This document shows positions 1-11,452 of a stretch of 64,000 bases of DNA, piece by piece. A model generated the notes under the pieces. It saw nothing but the letters and a program-made list of their open reading frames with translations, made no database searches and had not been told where the DNA came from. The position numbers were made by a program, and so were the translations under genes. The stretch spans positions 155,278,437-155,342,436 of the forward strand of contig CM028379.1 in assembly GCA_013146195.2 (NCBI GenBank), read 5' to 3'. Positions within the stretch are counted from its first letter, which is position 1, and each line of letters begins with the position of its first letter. This stretch comes from Codonopsis lanceolata (lineage: Eukaryota; Streptophyta; Magnoliopsida; Asterales; Campanulaceae).

Positions 1-329
1 AGGAAGATCCGAATTTGGAAAAATCTTCAGAGATAATTTCTCTCTTTTTTATTGAAGTTTGTTATGAATCATATATTATTACAAAGGGAATTACATGCCT
101 ATATATCATGTTAGTTAGAAAAATATCTTCTAACTAACTCAATGCATCATTCACACATCACATTGACATAAGCAACTAACTGATTCTAACTGCCTGTATA
201 AAGGTTACACTCGACACCCTTGTACTTCCAGACTATAGCACTCGATACCCCTGAATCTTTGAGACTTGGCTCTTTCTTATCGGCCTCGCTGCTGCTGTTG
301 TGTCCCCTTCTGTACCTTATTTATTTATA
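1..329 (-). repeat. 3' LTR of Copia element 1 (truncated by window start)
   Basis: It aligns with 5141-6249 once the MITE in that LTR is removed. The motif TTCTAACTAACTCAATG at about 127-143 is the empty version of the MITE insertion site. Homology ends at base 329, next to a C-run that is the polypurine tract on the minus strand. The LTR terminus lacks a clean TG/CA end here. The two LTRs differ by several indels near the promoter-distal end, so the insertion is not very recent. Confidence 0.85.
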
Positions 330-330
330 G

Positions 331-340
331 CCCCCCTCAA
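331..340 (-). other. Polypurine tract of Copia element 1
   Basis: On the minus strand the bases read TTGAGGGGGG directly before the 3' LTR. This is where plus-strand DNA synthesis is primed in LTR retrotransposons. Confidence 0.7.
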
Positions 341-2097
341 GCCCAAAGTGTGAAATAGATTGAGCACATTGAGCTTGGACAGAAAAAAATGAAGAGCAGG
401 AGAAGCAAGAGCTTTTGTAAAAAGATCTGCAAGTTGAAACTTGGTAGAAACATAGATAGGGAGAACCAGACCATCAAGAATCTTGTCCCGAACAAGATGA
501 CAGTCAATCTCTATATGCTTGGTACGTTCATGAAAAACAGGATTAGAGGCCAGACTGAGAGCCTTTTGATTATCACAAGATAAGGGGACATGAGATGATT
601 GTTGAATCCCAAAATCTTTAAGCAAGGAGACCAGCCAAGTAACCTCACATGAAGCATTTGCTAGACTCCTGTACTTAGCCTCATAGGAAGATCTGGACAC
701 AATGCCCTGCTTTTTGGCTTTCCAAGAGACCAAAGAAGAACCAAGCAGAATACAATAACCAGATAAAGACCTTCTAGTCATAGGACAGGAGGCCCAGTCA
801 GCATCACAATAGACGGAGAGGGATAGAGGACTGGAGGAGGAGTAGAGCAAACCTTGTCCAATGCTACCTTTGAGATACCTAACCAATTTCAAAGCAGCCT
901 CCCAGTGTGGTTTGCGAGGACTAGAGAGAAATTGACTGAGAATGTGAATAGCATAAGCAATATCTGGACGAGTGATAGATAAGTAAATGAGACGACCAAT
1001 AAGTCTTCTGTACTGAGAAAAGTCAGACATCAAATCACCTTGATCAGCAGCCAAACTATGACATTGCTTCATAGGAATCTTAGAAGCTTTGGCAGACATA
1101 TACCCCACATCAGAAACTATCTCTAGTGTGTACTTTCTCTGATGAATACAAATACCAGCAGCTGACCTAGCAATCTCTATGCCTAGAAAATATTTTAAAG
1201 GACCAAGGTCTTTGATATTAAATTGAGCATGGAGATGAGCCTTAACTGCAGCAATAGTAGAAGAGTCTGAACCAACAATAAGAATGTCATCAACATAAAC
1301 CAGTATGGCAGTAAAAGAACCATGTCTTTTTAAGGTAAAGAGGGTATGATCATTCTTGGTGGCCTGAAACCGAAAGGAAAGTAAGGCAGAGGCAAACTTG
1401 CTGTACCATTGCCTTGGGGCTTGCTTAAGCCCATACAGAGACTTGAGCAGTCTACAAACAAGGGGTTTGGAACTAGGAGGCAGTAAAAGACCTGGAGGTG
1501 GCTTCATGTATACTTCCTCCTCTAAATCACCATGAAGAAATGCATTGGTAACATCCATTTGGGAGAGATGCCATCCTTTAATAGCTGTAAGAGCCAAGAA
1601 AACTCTCACTGTAGTCATCTTAGCCATAGGAGCAAAGGTCTCAAAGTAGTCTTCACCTTCAGTCTGAGTAAATCCCTTTGCCACAAGTCTGGCTTTGTAC
1701 TTATCAAGGCTCACATCAGCTTTATATTTCAATCTGAAGACCCACTTGCAATCCACTGCTTTCTTATTATAAGGTAATTCCTGTAGTTGCCAAGTATTGT
1801 TAAGTTCTAAAGCATTCAATTCTACATGCATAGCTTGACACCAGTTTGGATCTTTAAGGGCTTGAGAATAGGAGGTAGGTTCAGTCAAGGAAGAGATATT
1901 ACAAATATAAGAAAAATAGGAGGGAGAAATAGAAGAATAAGAGATAGGAGACAAACCTGCAGAGCTAGAAGAGTTGATAAAGCTGGAAGAAAGTCCTGTA
2001 TAATCCTGGTATTTACATGGAACATGTCTCTCCCTAACAGGTCTAGGTGAAGAAGGTTGATGAGAGGCAGTGGATGGTTGTGGATCATTAAGAGAAT

Positions 2098-2300
2098 CAT
2101 GTGCAGTGGGTGAGTGTGGAGTAGGGGAATTTGATGCAGGAGATGATAGTGGTGTAAAAGGGGCAGTGGGTGAGTGGGGAGCAGATGAATCTGGTGCAAG
2201 AGATGATAGTGGTGTAGAAGGTGCAGTGGGTGAGTGTGGAGCAGATGCATCATGTGCAGGAGATGATAGTGGTACAGAAGGTGTAGTTGGTGCAGAAGAT
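2098..2300 (-). repeat. 60-bp tandem repeat in the Pro/Ser/Thr-rich linker of Copia 1 pol
   Basis: About three and a half copies with a 60-bp period start near 2100, 2160 and 2220. They encode a 20-residue unit rich in Ser, Pro, Thr and Ala (for example SAPHSPTAP) between the integrase and reverse transcriptase. The linker is the least conserved part of plant Copia polyproteins, so expansion here is probably tolerated. Confidence 0.8.
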
Positions 2301-3368
2301 GAATTTGTTGCAGGAGATGGCTGTGATGTAGGAGATGATTCTGGTGCAGGAGATGGTCTTGGTGGAGTAGAGAAAGGTGGTGCAGTAGATGAAGGGAATT
2401 CAGTGGGATTAATGGGATCTGAGGTCACAGGAGAAAACATAGGAATGGATGAGTCTGGAGTAAAATAGGAGGATGTCTTGCAAGGAAAGTGATCTTCATA
2501 AAATTGAACATCTCTTGAAAAAAAAACTTTGTGAGTAGTGAGATCATATAGCTTGTAGGCTTTCTTTCCATATGGGTAACCAAGAAAAATACATTTGGTG
2601 GCTCTAGGGGAGAATTTGTCTTTTTGAGACTTTCGAGTAGAGGCAAAGCAAAGGCAACCAATGACCCTTAAATGAGAATAAGAAGGAGCTTGATGCAATA
2701 ATGTTTCATATAGGGTTTTAAAGGAAAGAATAGGTGTAGGGGTCATGTTTATAAGGTATGTGGCTGCAAGAACACAGTCCCCCCAAAATTTAATGGGGAG
2801 ATTGGCTTGAAATCTGAGTGCTCTAGCAACATTAAGCAAGTGCCTATGCTTCCTTTCAACTTTGCCATTCTGTTGAGGAGTCTCAACACAAGAACTCTGA
2901 TGATCAATACCAAGATTAGTTAGAACAGATGAGAGAGAAGAGTTGAAGAACTCAGTCCCATTGTCAGACCTTAAGGCTTTGACAGTTGTAGAGAACTGAT
3001 TATTGACCATTTTGAAAAAGGTAGTAAGACAGAAGAGAACATGAGATTTTGATGAGAGAAGGTATGTCCAAGTGGTTCTTGAAAAATCATCTACAATTGT
3101 AAGAAATGAGTTAAAACCATTATAGGTTTTGTGAGTGTAGGGTCCCCATATATCACAATGAATAAGAGAGAAAGGGGTGGTAGTGTGACTGGAACTTAGA
3201 GGAAATGGTATTCTACATTGTTTGGCCAAATGACAAACATCACATACAGTAATAGAGTCCTTCTTATTACAAACAATAGGGTAATGTGATAAAGTTTGCA
3301 TGGGTACATGACCTAGTCTAAGATGCCAAAGAGTGGCAGAATTTGAACATGATACAGAGGCAGAAAAG

Positions 3369-3998
3369 CTAGGCTGCAAGACGTAAACAACAAAGATGTA
3401 GATCCAACATGCAGGGCCTTTGTCCATTTTTACCAATCCCCTTCAAGCTCCTGGTGATTAAGTCATGGAAGATGTAGTGTGAAGGTAAGAAAGTTAAGTG
3501 GCAGTTACTATGAGAAGTTAATTTGCTCACAGATAGTAGATTGAGGGAAAAATCTGGTACACACAGGACATGAAAAAGGGTAATACCAATAAGAAGATTA
3601 ACCTGACCAACATGAGTCACTGGAGCTGTAAGACCATTTGGAAGCAAAATAGTAGAAGAAAATGGCTTAGGATTGACAAGGAAAGAAACAGAAGATACAA
3701 TATGGTCTGTAGCTCCAGAGTCTATAATCCATGCAAGCTTATTATGTACAGTATTGAAGGCAGCAGAACTAGTAATACTGGGATTTACAGACAGCTTACC
3801 AGCTACTTGATCAAGAGTGGAATTGCCTGTAGAACATCCCTGATTGATCAATTGTGTGAGTTGATTATAATGGTCTTGGGACATGGTAATATTACCATTG
3901 TCAGAATCTGAAACATCAGTAGGTAGAACATCAGCATTCACATGAGTAGGGTTAGTAGAAGAATTCACAGTTGATTTATTATTCAGGTTCTTGGGCAT
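3369..3998 (-). pseudogene. Copia element 1 gag C-terminus and aspartic protease
   Basis: This 209-codon open frame contains the Copia protease active site WIIDSGATDHI at about residues 90-100 and the usual following segment (LPNGLTAPVTHVGQV, then FHVLCVPDFSLNLLSVSKL). The protease normally cuts the polyprotein into gag, integrase and RT-RNase H. The frame is offset from both neighbours: it overlaps the integrase frame at 3369-3436 and is shifted relative to gag at 4178-4558. A zinc knuckle expected just upstream lies in the broken stretch 3999-4177 and is not cleanly readable. Confidence 0.88.
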
Positions 3999-4177
3999 CT
4001 TTGTTGGATCTGGTTTAATTCCATACAGTTTGTGCCATTCTGGGAATCCTAACAGAAAGAAGCAGTTTGTCTTTGAGTGTCCTGTGCCACCACGATCACG
4101 TAACGTGCCGCCTTGGAATTTCCTTTCTTACCATATCCAGAAGAGTTGGTTCATTTACCATTACCAACATTAGTGTA

Positions 4178-5029
4178 TCATTTTCCATTTACAGATGAAT
4201 TTTTGGCAAACAATGCAATGGAGACATTGGAATTAATAGCAACAGGATTAGGTGTTTGTAAGATTGAGCATTCCTTAATCCTTTCATCTTGCATCAATAA
4301 GGACAAGTAAGTACTTATGTTTGGTAAAGGTGTCATGGCTAAAATTGTGCTACGAATGCCATAGTAAACTTCATTTAAACCAATTAAGAATTGTGTAACT
4401 TTTTGGACCTGATTATATTCCTCCATCCTTTTAATCAGACCATATGAACATGAGCACTTACACTTTGGCATATTACTTGCTTCTTCAAAACCATCCCAAA
4501 TTGATCTGAACTTTGTAAAGCAGGTTGTAATGGACATAGTTCCATGTTGTAAATTCATTATCTCTTTCTTAATCTAAAATACTTGAGTGTCATTACCTTG
4601 AGTGAACCTACATTCTAAATCCTCCCAGATCTCCTTGGCAGTTTTGAAATACACTAGACTGGCATTAATTTCAGGTGAGATAGCATTTAGAAGCCATGAA
4701 ATGAGCATATCATTGCATCGCTGCCAATGAACTAGATATTTAGAGTTGGAATTTGGTTTCTTATGGACACCAGTCACAATTCCTAGTTTTAATTTGGATG
4801 ATAGAGCAATTATCATTGCTCTCTTCCACTGATTGTAGTTATTATTGGTAAGAACATGAGTAATTAAACTCATTCCTGGATGATCATTCGGATGCAAGTA
4901 TAGAGGATGTGATGAAGGAATTGCAATGTGTACCTCAACAGATTCATACTCATCAATTTCTTCAGTTTGCTGCTGTGTTGGAGATCTTTGTTGTGATTCT
5001 TCAGGATTTCGAATTTCTTCAGACATCAC
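4178..5029 (-). pseudogene. Copia element 1 gag (UBN2/Retrotran_gag type), in-frame stop
   Basis: The start at 5029 gives MMSEEIRNPEE and lies about 80 bases inside the primer binding site, as expected for gag. The N-terminal half has the Copia gag signature (HPLYLHPNDHPGMSL, then NNNYNQWKRAM and ISWLLNAI). The frame stops at 4574-4576 and continues in the same frame to 4178. One nonsense codon, in a position where related gags have a glutamine, therefore separates the halves. Gag would form the virus-like particle in the cytoplasm; this copy cannot make full-length gag. Confidence 0.88.
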
Positions 5030-5111
5030 TGATTGTTCTGCAGGTTTGTGTGATTTTGAATTTCTGGAAGAGTAATTGAATTCAGTTTTGGAGTACGGAA
5101 GCAGATGAAGA

Positions 5112-5123
5112 GCTCTGATACCA
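5112..5123 (-). other. Primer binding site of Copia element 1
   Basis: On the minus strand the 12 bases read TGGTATCAGAGC, complementary to the 3' end of plant initiator methionine tRNA. It abuts the LTR end TTCA at 5124-5127. Near the second unit, at 21260-21271, the same site has lost one base. Confidence 0.9.
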
Positions 5124-6249
5124 TGAACATAAAAGAAGAAAGGAAGATCGGAATTTGGAAAAATCTTCAGAGAGAATTTCTCTTTTTTTGATTGAAGTTT
5201 GTTATGAATCGTATATTATTACAAAGGGAATTACAGGCCTATATATCATGTTAGTTAGAAAAATATCTTCTAACTAAGGCTCCGTTTGTTTCACGGAAAA
5301 TGATTTCCAGAAAATAATTTCCGGAAAATAAAAAAAAAAGATTTCTGGAAAATGAAAAGATTTCATTTTCAGGTGTTTGGTAAATCTTTTGAAAATATGC
5401 TGGAAAACATTTTCGGATGTTTGGCAAATACACGGAATATGTTACGGAAAACAATGAATGAATAAATTCAAAAAGTATATTATAATATTAATACATTTAT
5501 TGAATATAAAATATTGTTGAAGTTTAAGTAATTTTCTTTTAATAACCTCAAATTTATCATTAATGGTGTAAAATCAATAAGTTTCATCTTTTTTCAAGTT
5601 CACAAATATTTTTTTTATTAATAATTGATATGAAAAATTGTTTTAAAAAATAAAATAAATAATGTTTGGGATGTCCTTAAATAATAATATAAAATAGCGA
5701 ACACTAATTTTAAGACGTAGTGAATATTTCTTAAAATTATAATTTATAAATAATGTTCACAAACTCCATTTATATTTTTAAACAATTTATTTGTTGGGTG
5801 AAATATTGTGCGTGTATGTAAATATGTGTAATTTTGGAAAGGCGCGGAGGGTTGTTCAAACATTCGGAAAATGACTTACGAAAAATAAATCCGTAAGTCA
5901 TTTTCCGGAAAAGAAAACTTCATTTTCCGTTGACTCAAAAAAGCTTTTACGTTGACTACATTTTCCTAAGGTTACCAAACACCGAAAAATAAGGAAAACG
6001 TTTTCCAGAAATCATTTTCCGTGAAACAAACGGAGCCTAACTCAATGCATCATTCACACATCACAGTGACATAAGCAACTAATTGATTCTAACTGCCTGT
6101 ATAAAGGTTACACTCGACACCCTTGTACTTCCAGACTATAGCACTCGATACCCCTGAACCTTTACAGACTTGGATTGGTCTCTTCATTACTGACCTTCTG
6201 CTCTGTGCCTGCTTCTGTTGTGTCCCCTTCTGTACCATCTTCATTTATA
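5124..6249 (-). repeat. 5' LTR of Copia element 1, interrupted by a MITE
   Basis: It is bounded on the left by the primer binding site and on the right by the end of homology with the left LTR. Without the 760-bp MITE and its duplicated TAA it is about 363 bp. It is shared with 21272-22365. Confidence 0.85.
5278..6037. mobile_element. Tourist-like (PIF/Harbinger) MITE, 760 bp
   Basis: The termini are near-perfect inverted repeats, starting GGCTCCGTTTGTTTCACGG and ending with its complement. The element is flanked by a TAA duplication (5275-5277 and 6038-6040). The other LTR (about 127-143) shows the empty site with a single TAA. A 3-bp TAA target and GGCTCCGTTTG-type ends are typical of Tourist/Harbinger. 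The interior is AT-rich and has no transposase, so it depends on an enzyme made elsewhere. The copy at 21430-22153 sits at the same site. Confidence 0.9.
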
Positions 6250-7544
6250 CTTACACACCACCTATTTGAGATTTTGAGTCCATCACCCACATATTATTGC
6301 TCATACCCGCCCCTCATTACGTACATTAGTGATTTTCCAAACAATAACTCTTTAAACACATGAAAGTAGCCAGGTAATTTTAGAGAGCAATGTATACGAT
6401 CAAGATCGAATTTGCTACAAAAAATTAGAACGATGATCTAGTGGCACGTGTGCTATAAGCTAAATTTGTTTTTTTATTTCTTGAATTAAGTGTTAAATTT
6501 ATCCATTGTGCAGCATGAGCACTTAAAATATTGAATATTTTAGATTCAAAAAAAAAAAACACTTTTCCTTGTTCTTTTTGTTGGGTGGAATATAACTTTT
6601 TAAAATTCATATACAGTAGTACCTGTTTTCACTGTCCTGCGATTATTTATTGTTAAAAGAGTAGTTATTTGGGGCACCAGACACATGCATTTGCAGCATC
6701 TGGCATGTAAAATGATGCATGGATTACTGAGGGTTGTGAAATGGACGTGTGGATCCCGCGTGGGATCACATTTACTATCCCAAAACTATGATTACTATGA
6801 AAAAGAAAAAAATGAAAAGCTTTTTTCGTTTTAATTCAGACATAATTATGACCACGTTTTACATTTGTTTTCTCCATTAATTCCTACGTACGTTGCTCTC
6901 CTTTGAGTGATTTTTAAGATTGTCGCAAATCGCCTCATCACCTCACATGTCAATCTTCCTACTACAATAATTCAAGTAAGTTCAAATTGTCTAGATTCAC
7001 ATTTTTGAGTTAACTTGAATCAAATTGTTTGGTGACACATGCAATGAAGAGTACATTAGCTATGTGGTACACAAAATCTCTACTTCACAAGAATGTATTG
7101 GTCTTATATATTTCTAAATTAAAGCTAGAGGCACCTAATCAATACTTAGTTCAGTGTATACAATATTTTATTTGAGACCTTATAGTATGAGTTAAAGAGT
7201 AACGTTAACAAATACGAATCATTAGGTGCCTCTAGCATTCGTTATATTTTCTTTATATATCCGAACGTTGTATATGTCTTCTTTTTGTACGGTTAAACCA
7301 GTACTAGTGTGCCAAAAAGAAAATATCATTACCTTGTTGATTTAATTGTTGATCGACAGCAGTCAACAGCCCGCTTTCTTGTACAACATTTAATTTGGTG
7401 CAAGCAAAATCAAATATATTGAGGTAAAGCAGTGTGAATTCTATTCCTATTTCCTATAATGTTTTCCCAGAAAAGGAGGTAAGATTTCTTTTGAGTTTAC
7501 AAAGAATTAAGAGAGCCCAAAGTTAGTAATATACAAATTTCGAT
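6250..7544. other. Non-genic stretch right of the Copia element
   Basis: No convincing gene is seen. It is AT-rich and matches 22366-23660 closely. The only structured item is the hairpin at 7124-7236. Confidence 0.6.
7124..7236. repeat. Small 113-bp hairpin / MITE-like inverted repeat
   Basis: It begins GCTAGAGGCACCTAAT and ends with the exact complement (16 bp). The same structure is at 23239-23351. No clear target duplication is visible, so the transposon class is open. A transcript across it would fold into one stem-loop. Confidence 0.65.
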
Positions 7545-7716
7545 CAGGGCCGGCCCTGAGCAAAGGCTCACTAGGCGGCTGCCTAGGGCCCCCCATTTTT
7601 TACACCCCAAAAGGGCCCCCTAATATTTTTAGCTTAATATATATAAATCATAATTTGTTATGGATGATTATTTTGTTAATTAATTAATGGTTTAGTTTTT
7701 AGATTTTGTTCATTTT

Positions 7717-7965
7717 CTCTATCCCAAAATTATTGTCATGCTTTTATTTTTTTGTATGTCCCAATTTTTTTTTTATCTAGTTTGAAAGTTTTTTAGGACA
7801 ACACTTTTACCGTATGACTCTTAATTTTTCTTCATAATTTAATTATGAGGTACATAAATATGAGTTTTAAAGAAAACTACACATCATACCACTATTAATA
7901 ATCGAATCAATTGATTTTCCTTAATCCGTGTATCAAATCAAAAAGATTTTGAGCATAAGGGAGTA
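7717..7965. mobile_element. Degraded Stowaway-like MITE inside the hAT element
   Basis: The left end reads TCTATCCCAAAATTATTGTC and the right end ends in ATAAGGGAGTA, a worn version of the better preserved element at 8166-8425. Limits are approximate. Confidence 0.5.
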
Positions 7966-8165
7966 AGTTTTATTGTGAATAATTTTGTGTTTAAATATTT
8001 ATTAGTTAGTGTGTCTATATAAGGGTGCTATTGTTTATTGATTTCAAATTTTTTTAGGTGCTTAATGTTTTATTAGCTTTTATAATAACTTAAAAACATA
8101 AACCTGAGAAAAAAAAAACAATGTATTTGGTCTCGAACCAAAGTTTTTAATATTTTTAACATATA

Positions 8166-8425
8166 TTACCTCCGTCGTCCCAAAATTATTATCTTGCTTT
8201 CCTTTTTTTTCATGTCCCAAAATTATTGTCTTGTTTGAAACTTCCTTTTTATGACACACTTTTACTACTTTACTCTTACTTTTCATTCTATTTTAATTAG
8301 GACTCACATACATATGTGCTTTAAAGTAAACTACACATCAAACTAATATTAATAATTCAGTCAAATGTGTTTTCTTAAACCGTGCACCAAGTTAACCCAG
8401 ACAATAATTTTGAGACGGGGGAGTA
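8166..8425. mobile_element. Stowaway-like MITE inside the hAT element
   Basis: The left end has CCTCCGTCGTCCCAAAATT; the right end has AATTTTGAGACGGGGGAGTA, its imperfect complement. TA dinucleotides flank it. CTCCCTCCGTC-type ends with a TA target are typical of Stowaway (Tc1/mariner) MITEs. Confidence 0.7.
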
Positions 8426-8494
8426 TATTGTTAGGGCCCAGTTTTTTGTGTTTGCCTAGGGCCCCAAAATCTCAGGGCCGGCAATGATTTCGAT

Positions 8495-11440
8495 TGACAA
8501 ACATGATGGACCCTAAAGTTGATGTTTCTACAATTAAGAAACTAAATCTAATAGTACTAAGATTTTTCAAAAGTCAATGGGAGGAAATATGAAACATCCC
8601 CTTTGATTAAAGGCTAATGATCTCGTCCTCTGTCCTTTTCATCGTATATCCCATTGACTTATTGAGGCAAATGATTGACAATGTTTTTAACAAAAATGCT
8701 TCATTCATAATGGCAAATTGGAATTACACTTTGCTAAAACAAGTAATTTTGATATTTACAAGAAATAATCGTCTCAAAAAGTTGTTAACTAAGTAATTAA
8801 TTATTAAGTTGGGTGATGTTTGATTCAATGTAAGCAGCCATTAGATTGACCAAAATAAACTTATAAAGAAGTTGAGTCGTAGTTTATTAATTTGGTTACC
8901 ATTAGTGCCATCACTATATTTAACCTTCATTAGGCTTAGTTGTAGCAATAATTGTAGAAAAGTTGTCAATCTTGCATTTTGTTTTACATGTGTATGTAAT
9001 ATCTTACACAAACAAAACATTGTAGTTTCCTTCCATTTTGTTCTAAGATCCTTGACTTTCAAGCAATATATAATTTTGGTGGTCAAACTCAAGGTATAAC
9101 AATATCCCAAAAACTGTCAAGTTAATATCGTATGGTCTAAAATGTTTCAATTTCAGTAGTATTACTCGAGAAAATGGAGGTAATACTTTTCTTTGCTAGT
9201 TAGAGTCTACATTAAATGGTGAGTTGGTACATGAAACTTATGATATCTCTCATGGCTTATCCAGCTTATAGTATGAATTTAAAAATGAGATCTCACAACA
9301 CTATCATCATATAACTTTTTGACAAATCTTATTTAAAATTTCCCTTTGTCGAAGCAAGATAATCAATCCGGAAAATGTTAGTTTTACAACTATATCTATG
9401 AGTATTGATATAATTTAGATTTAATGAGGATTAAACATGTTTTAGAAAAAAAAAACAATTTTGTTCTTCGCTAAGTCTTAATTATAACAATAGTTTTAAA
9501 AGTAAACACCGCAAAAAGGCCAACTCATCATCTTTTCTGAACTCTAAATCTCTAATGAGCAAAGAAACTATTCCCTCCCTTTGATGACTAACATTTTTAA
9601 TTTAAAACATTCCAAGAAATACAATACGACTCTGACGGTTGTCTTTTTAACAACAAAGGAAATTATTTTGAACATTTTCATAAATCTTAAAGGCCATTAT
9701 CAAGTTCCGGTTGAAAGTCAGAATCTTATAACTAACACTTATTAACGATTTGTAGAATTTTTTTCTCACATGAAACATTGTATCAAATTTCAGGTTAAAA
9801 TGCACATTAGATTCTTGGAATTGGAAACAATCTTTCTTATTCATTGTTTTTCTTATAACTTCTCTCGCGCTCTATCAAGAAATAAATTATTTCGTTTAGT
9901 GCGCTTTATGATTTACATTTTCAAACTTGAATATCTAAGAAAACATAATATATATATATTTCATTATATTTAAATGAATATAGAATTTAAACATAATTAT
10001 GCATACAAGGCTCTATAACTTACAGAACGAAAAGTTGAAAAGTAACCTCTACAAATAAACATATTTTTAAAATTTTACATCACACACGTTAACTAGGCCA
10101 CTATTCTTTTTATTCTTAAAAGAAAATAAAATGAAGTACTGTTTTAAAATTGTCTACTGACTTTATACGGATTTTTAAAAAAAGAATTAGATTTGTGAAT
10201 TTTTTTTTACATAAGTGACCTTAAAACATGACACTTAGTCAACTAAAATCTACAAAAATCAAGACTATAATTGTTATTTACACGTATCGTATTCCAATAA
10301 TTACTTGTGTAAAAGAAGATTTTACACATCTAGTGATGAACATTTTACTCATTAAAAAATTGTTTGAACTCTATGCAGTTTTTGCTGCCCAAAGAAATTC
10401 TCTTAATGGAGTCAACTCATTATATCTCTATATTATTTTAATCTCGGAACTAATTAATTTACACTCTCTTCAGGCAAAAAAAATCATTATTTTATTTTGA
10501 GATTTTCACTTAAAGAGTTCATTTTTTTTAAAAAAATTAAGTATAAAAGTATCATTTTATTACAAATAAGCAGCTAAAAGTTTTATTTTATTAAAAAAAT
10601 TGACTTTCAAATAAAAACTTTTTATCAAAAATAGAGAGAGTAATAAAGATTTGTTTTTCAAAAATAGAACGAAAAATATATATTTTGGAATGTTTGCATA
10701 TCTTGAAAAGGAGGTAGTTCGTACATAACAATAAGTCCATTATTTGTCATGCAGGTTCTCACTACTTTTTGCCTTTATATAGACTTTGCTTTCCTTTTTG
10801 GCACGAGGTCTAAATAATCAACCGAGCCATAAGGCTTTATGAGGTCCGCGTGGTTTTAACATTGCATTAACCAAATCTTTCAATTAAAGATTTGTGATTT
10901 AGAGACTACGAACCGACCCGACTCGGTCAAAGGACCGACTCCACCGTACCGCAAATTGCGCCTCACTCGTGTGGGTGTGCGGCAAAGAGAATGCCACTTT
11001 GGCACAATGTACCTTTCTTCTACATACACGTGTATTTTTGTTTTAGGTAAAGATAGCTGTACTTTTTAAATTTTCATGAAATTAAATTTTATTTAATGTA
11101 CTAAAAATTAAGCAAATAGAAAGTTTTAGAAAGAACATGAGTTAGTCCGAACAATCAAAGTTTGATTCTAACCTTTGTACAGATGGAGTGATTTGGTAAG
11201 AATTGGAAGACAACACTGAGCTCTTTCATTTACTTCACTTGGAATATTATTTTGTTCAAAAAAACCTACTTATTTAATAAATTAAAATAAAATCTACATA
11301 AACTTCACTCAAAATGTATACATATATTTATCTCCTTTAGTTTTATTGGAGATATTTAAAACAAATAAATAATTTATAATGTAACAAACTACTAGACTTA
11401 AAGGGTTCCGGTTACAAAATTTGCCGGAAAATCGGCAATC
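8495..11440. other. Intergenic region downstream of CRF copy A
   Basis: No supported gene is present. Short open frames (for example 8841-9110) are shared with unit B only because the whole DNA is shared. A less AT-rich block at about 10800-11040 is also unchanged in unit B. A Stowaway-like MITE relic lies at about 10475-10644. Confidence 0.6.
10475..10644 (+). mobile_element. Stowaway-like MITE relic (same family as 30099-30275 and 44350-44539)
   Basis: The interior matches the family (ACTTAAAGAGTTCATTTTT, then AGTATCATTTTATTACAAAT) and it ends AGAGAGAGTA. The left terminus is worn. Unit B has the same relic at about 25630-25800. Confidence 0.5.
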
Positions 11441-11452
11441 CGGCAACCAATA

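Larger units (their letters stand above)
317..3436 (-). pseudogene. Copia element 1 pol: integrase, reverse transcriptase, RNase H
   Basis: About 1039 codons are open, but the first codon is not a real start; the frame is entered from the protease part by a frame change near 3369-3436. In order: a GAG-pre-integrase zinc region (LWHLRLGH, then CDVCHLAKQC), integrase with its three acidic residues (HCDIWGP, LRSDNGTEF, TPQQNGKVERKH), a Pro/Ser/Thr-rich linker, a Copia reverse transcriptase with intact YVDD, and RNase H (YCDADWAS). In RNase H the usual EAEY motif reads EAKY, which may damage catalysis. The C terminus (LADLFTKAL) is typical of plant Copia. The integrase and RT motifs look intact, so loss of function comes mainly from the gag stop and the frame breaks upstream. 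Confidence 0.93.
1..6249 (-). mobile_element. Ty1/Copia LTR retrotransposon, minus strand, 3' LTR cut by the window edge
   Basis: The element reads right to left. Its 5' LTR is at 5124-6249, followed by a tRNA-Met-type primer binding site (5112-5123), gag (5029-4178), protease (3998-3369), integrase, reverse transcriptase and RNase H (down to 317), a polypurine tract (331-340) and a partial 3' LTR (1-329). Integrase lying before reverse transcriptase defines Ty1/Copia. The left LTR begins about 17 bases inside the LTR relative to the right one, so the left target duplication is outside the window. The coding region has at least one in-frame stop in gag and two frame changes, so the element is not autonomous. 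The same 5' LTR, with the same internal MITE, appears again at 21272-22365. Confidence 0.93.
7545..8486. mobile_element. hAT-type non-autonomous element, 942 bp
   Basis: The ends are imperfect inverted repeats (CAGGGCCGGCCCTGAG at the left; complement of CATTGCCGGCCCTGAG at the right). They are flanked by an exact 8-bp duplication, ATTTCGAT (7537-7544 and 8487-8494). Unit B has the empty site with one copy of these bases near 23652-23661. Eight-base targets and CAGGG-type ends are characteristic of hAT. No transposase is encoded. The interior holds two older Stowaway-like MITEs. Confidence 0.92.

Noticed and set aside
2070..2468. 132-codon plus-strand frame rich in Gly, Asp and Glu
   Set aside because: It is the shadow of the 60-bp repeat in the minus-strand Copia polyprotein.
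5112..5123. tRNA-like sequence
   Set aside because: It is a retrotransposon primer binding site complementary to a tRNA end, not a tRNA gene. No tRNA cloverleaf was seen anywhere in the window.
8841..9110. 89-codon frame conserved in both units (24005-24274)
   Set aside because: Conserved only because the whole unit is repeated; composition and residue pattern look random.
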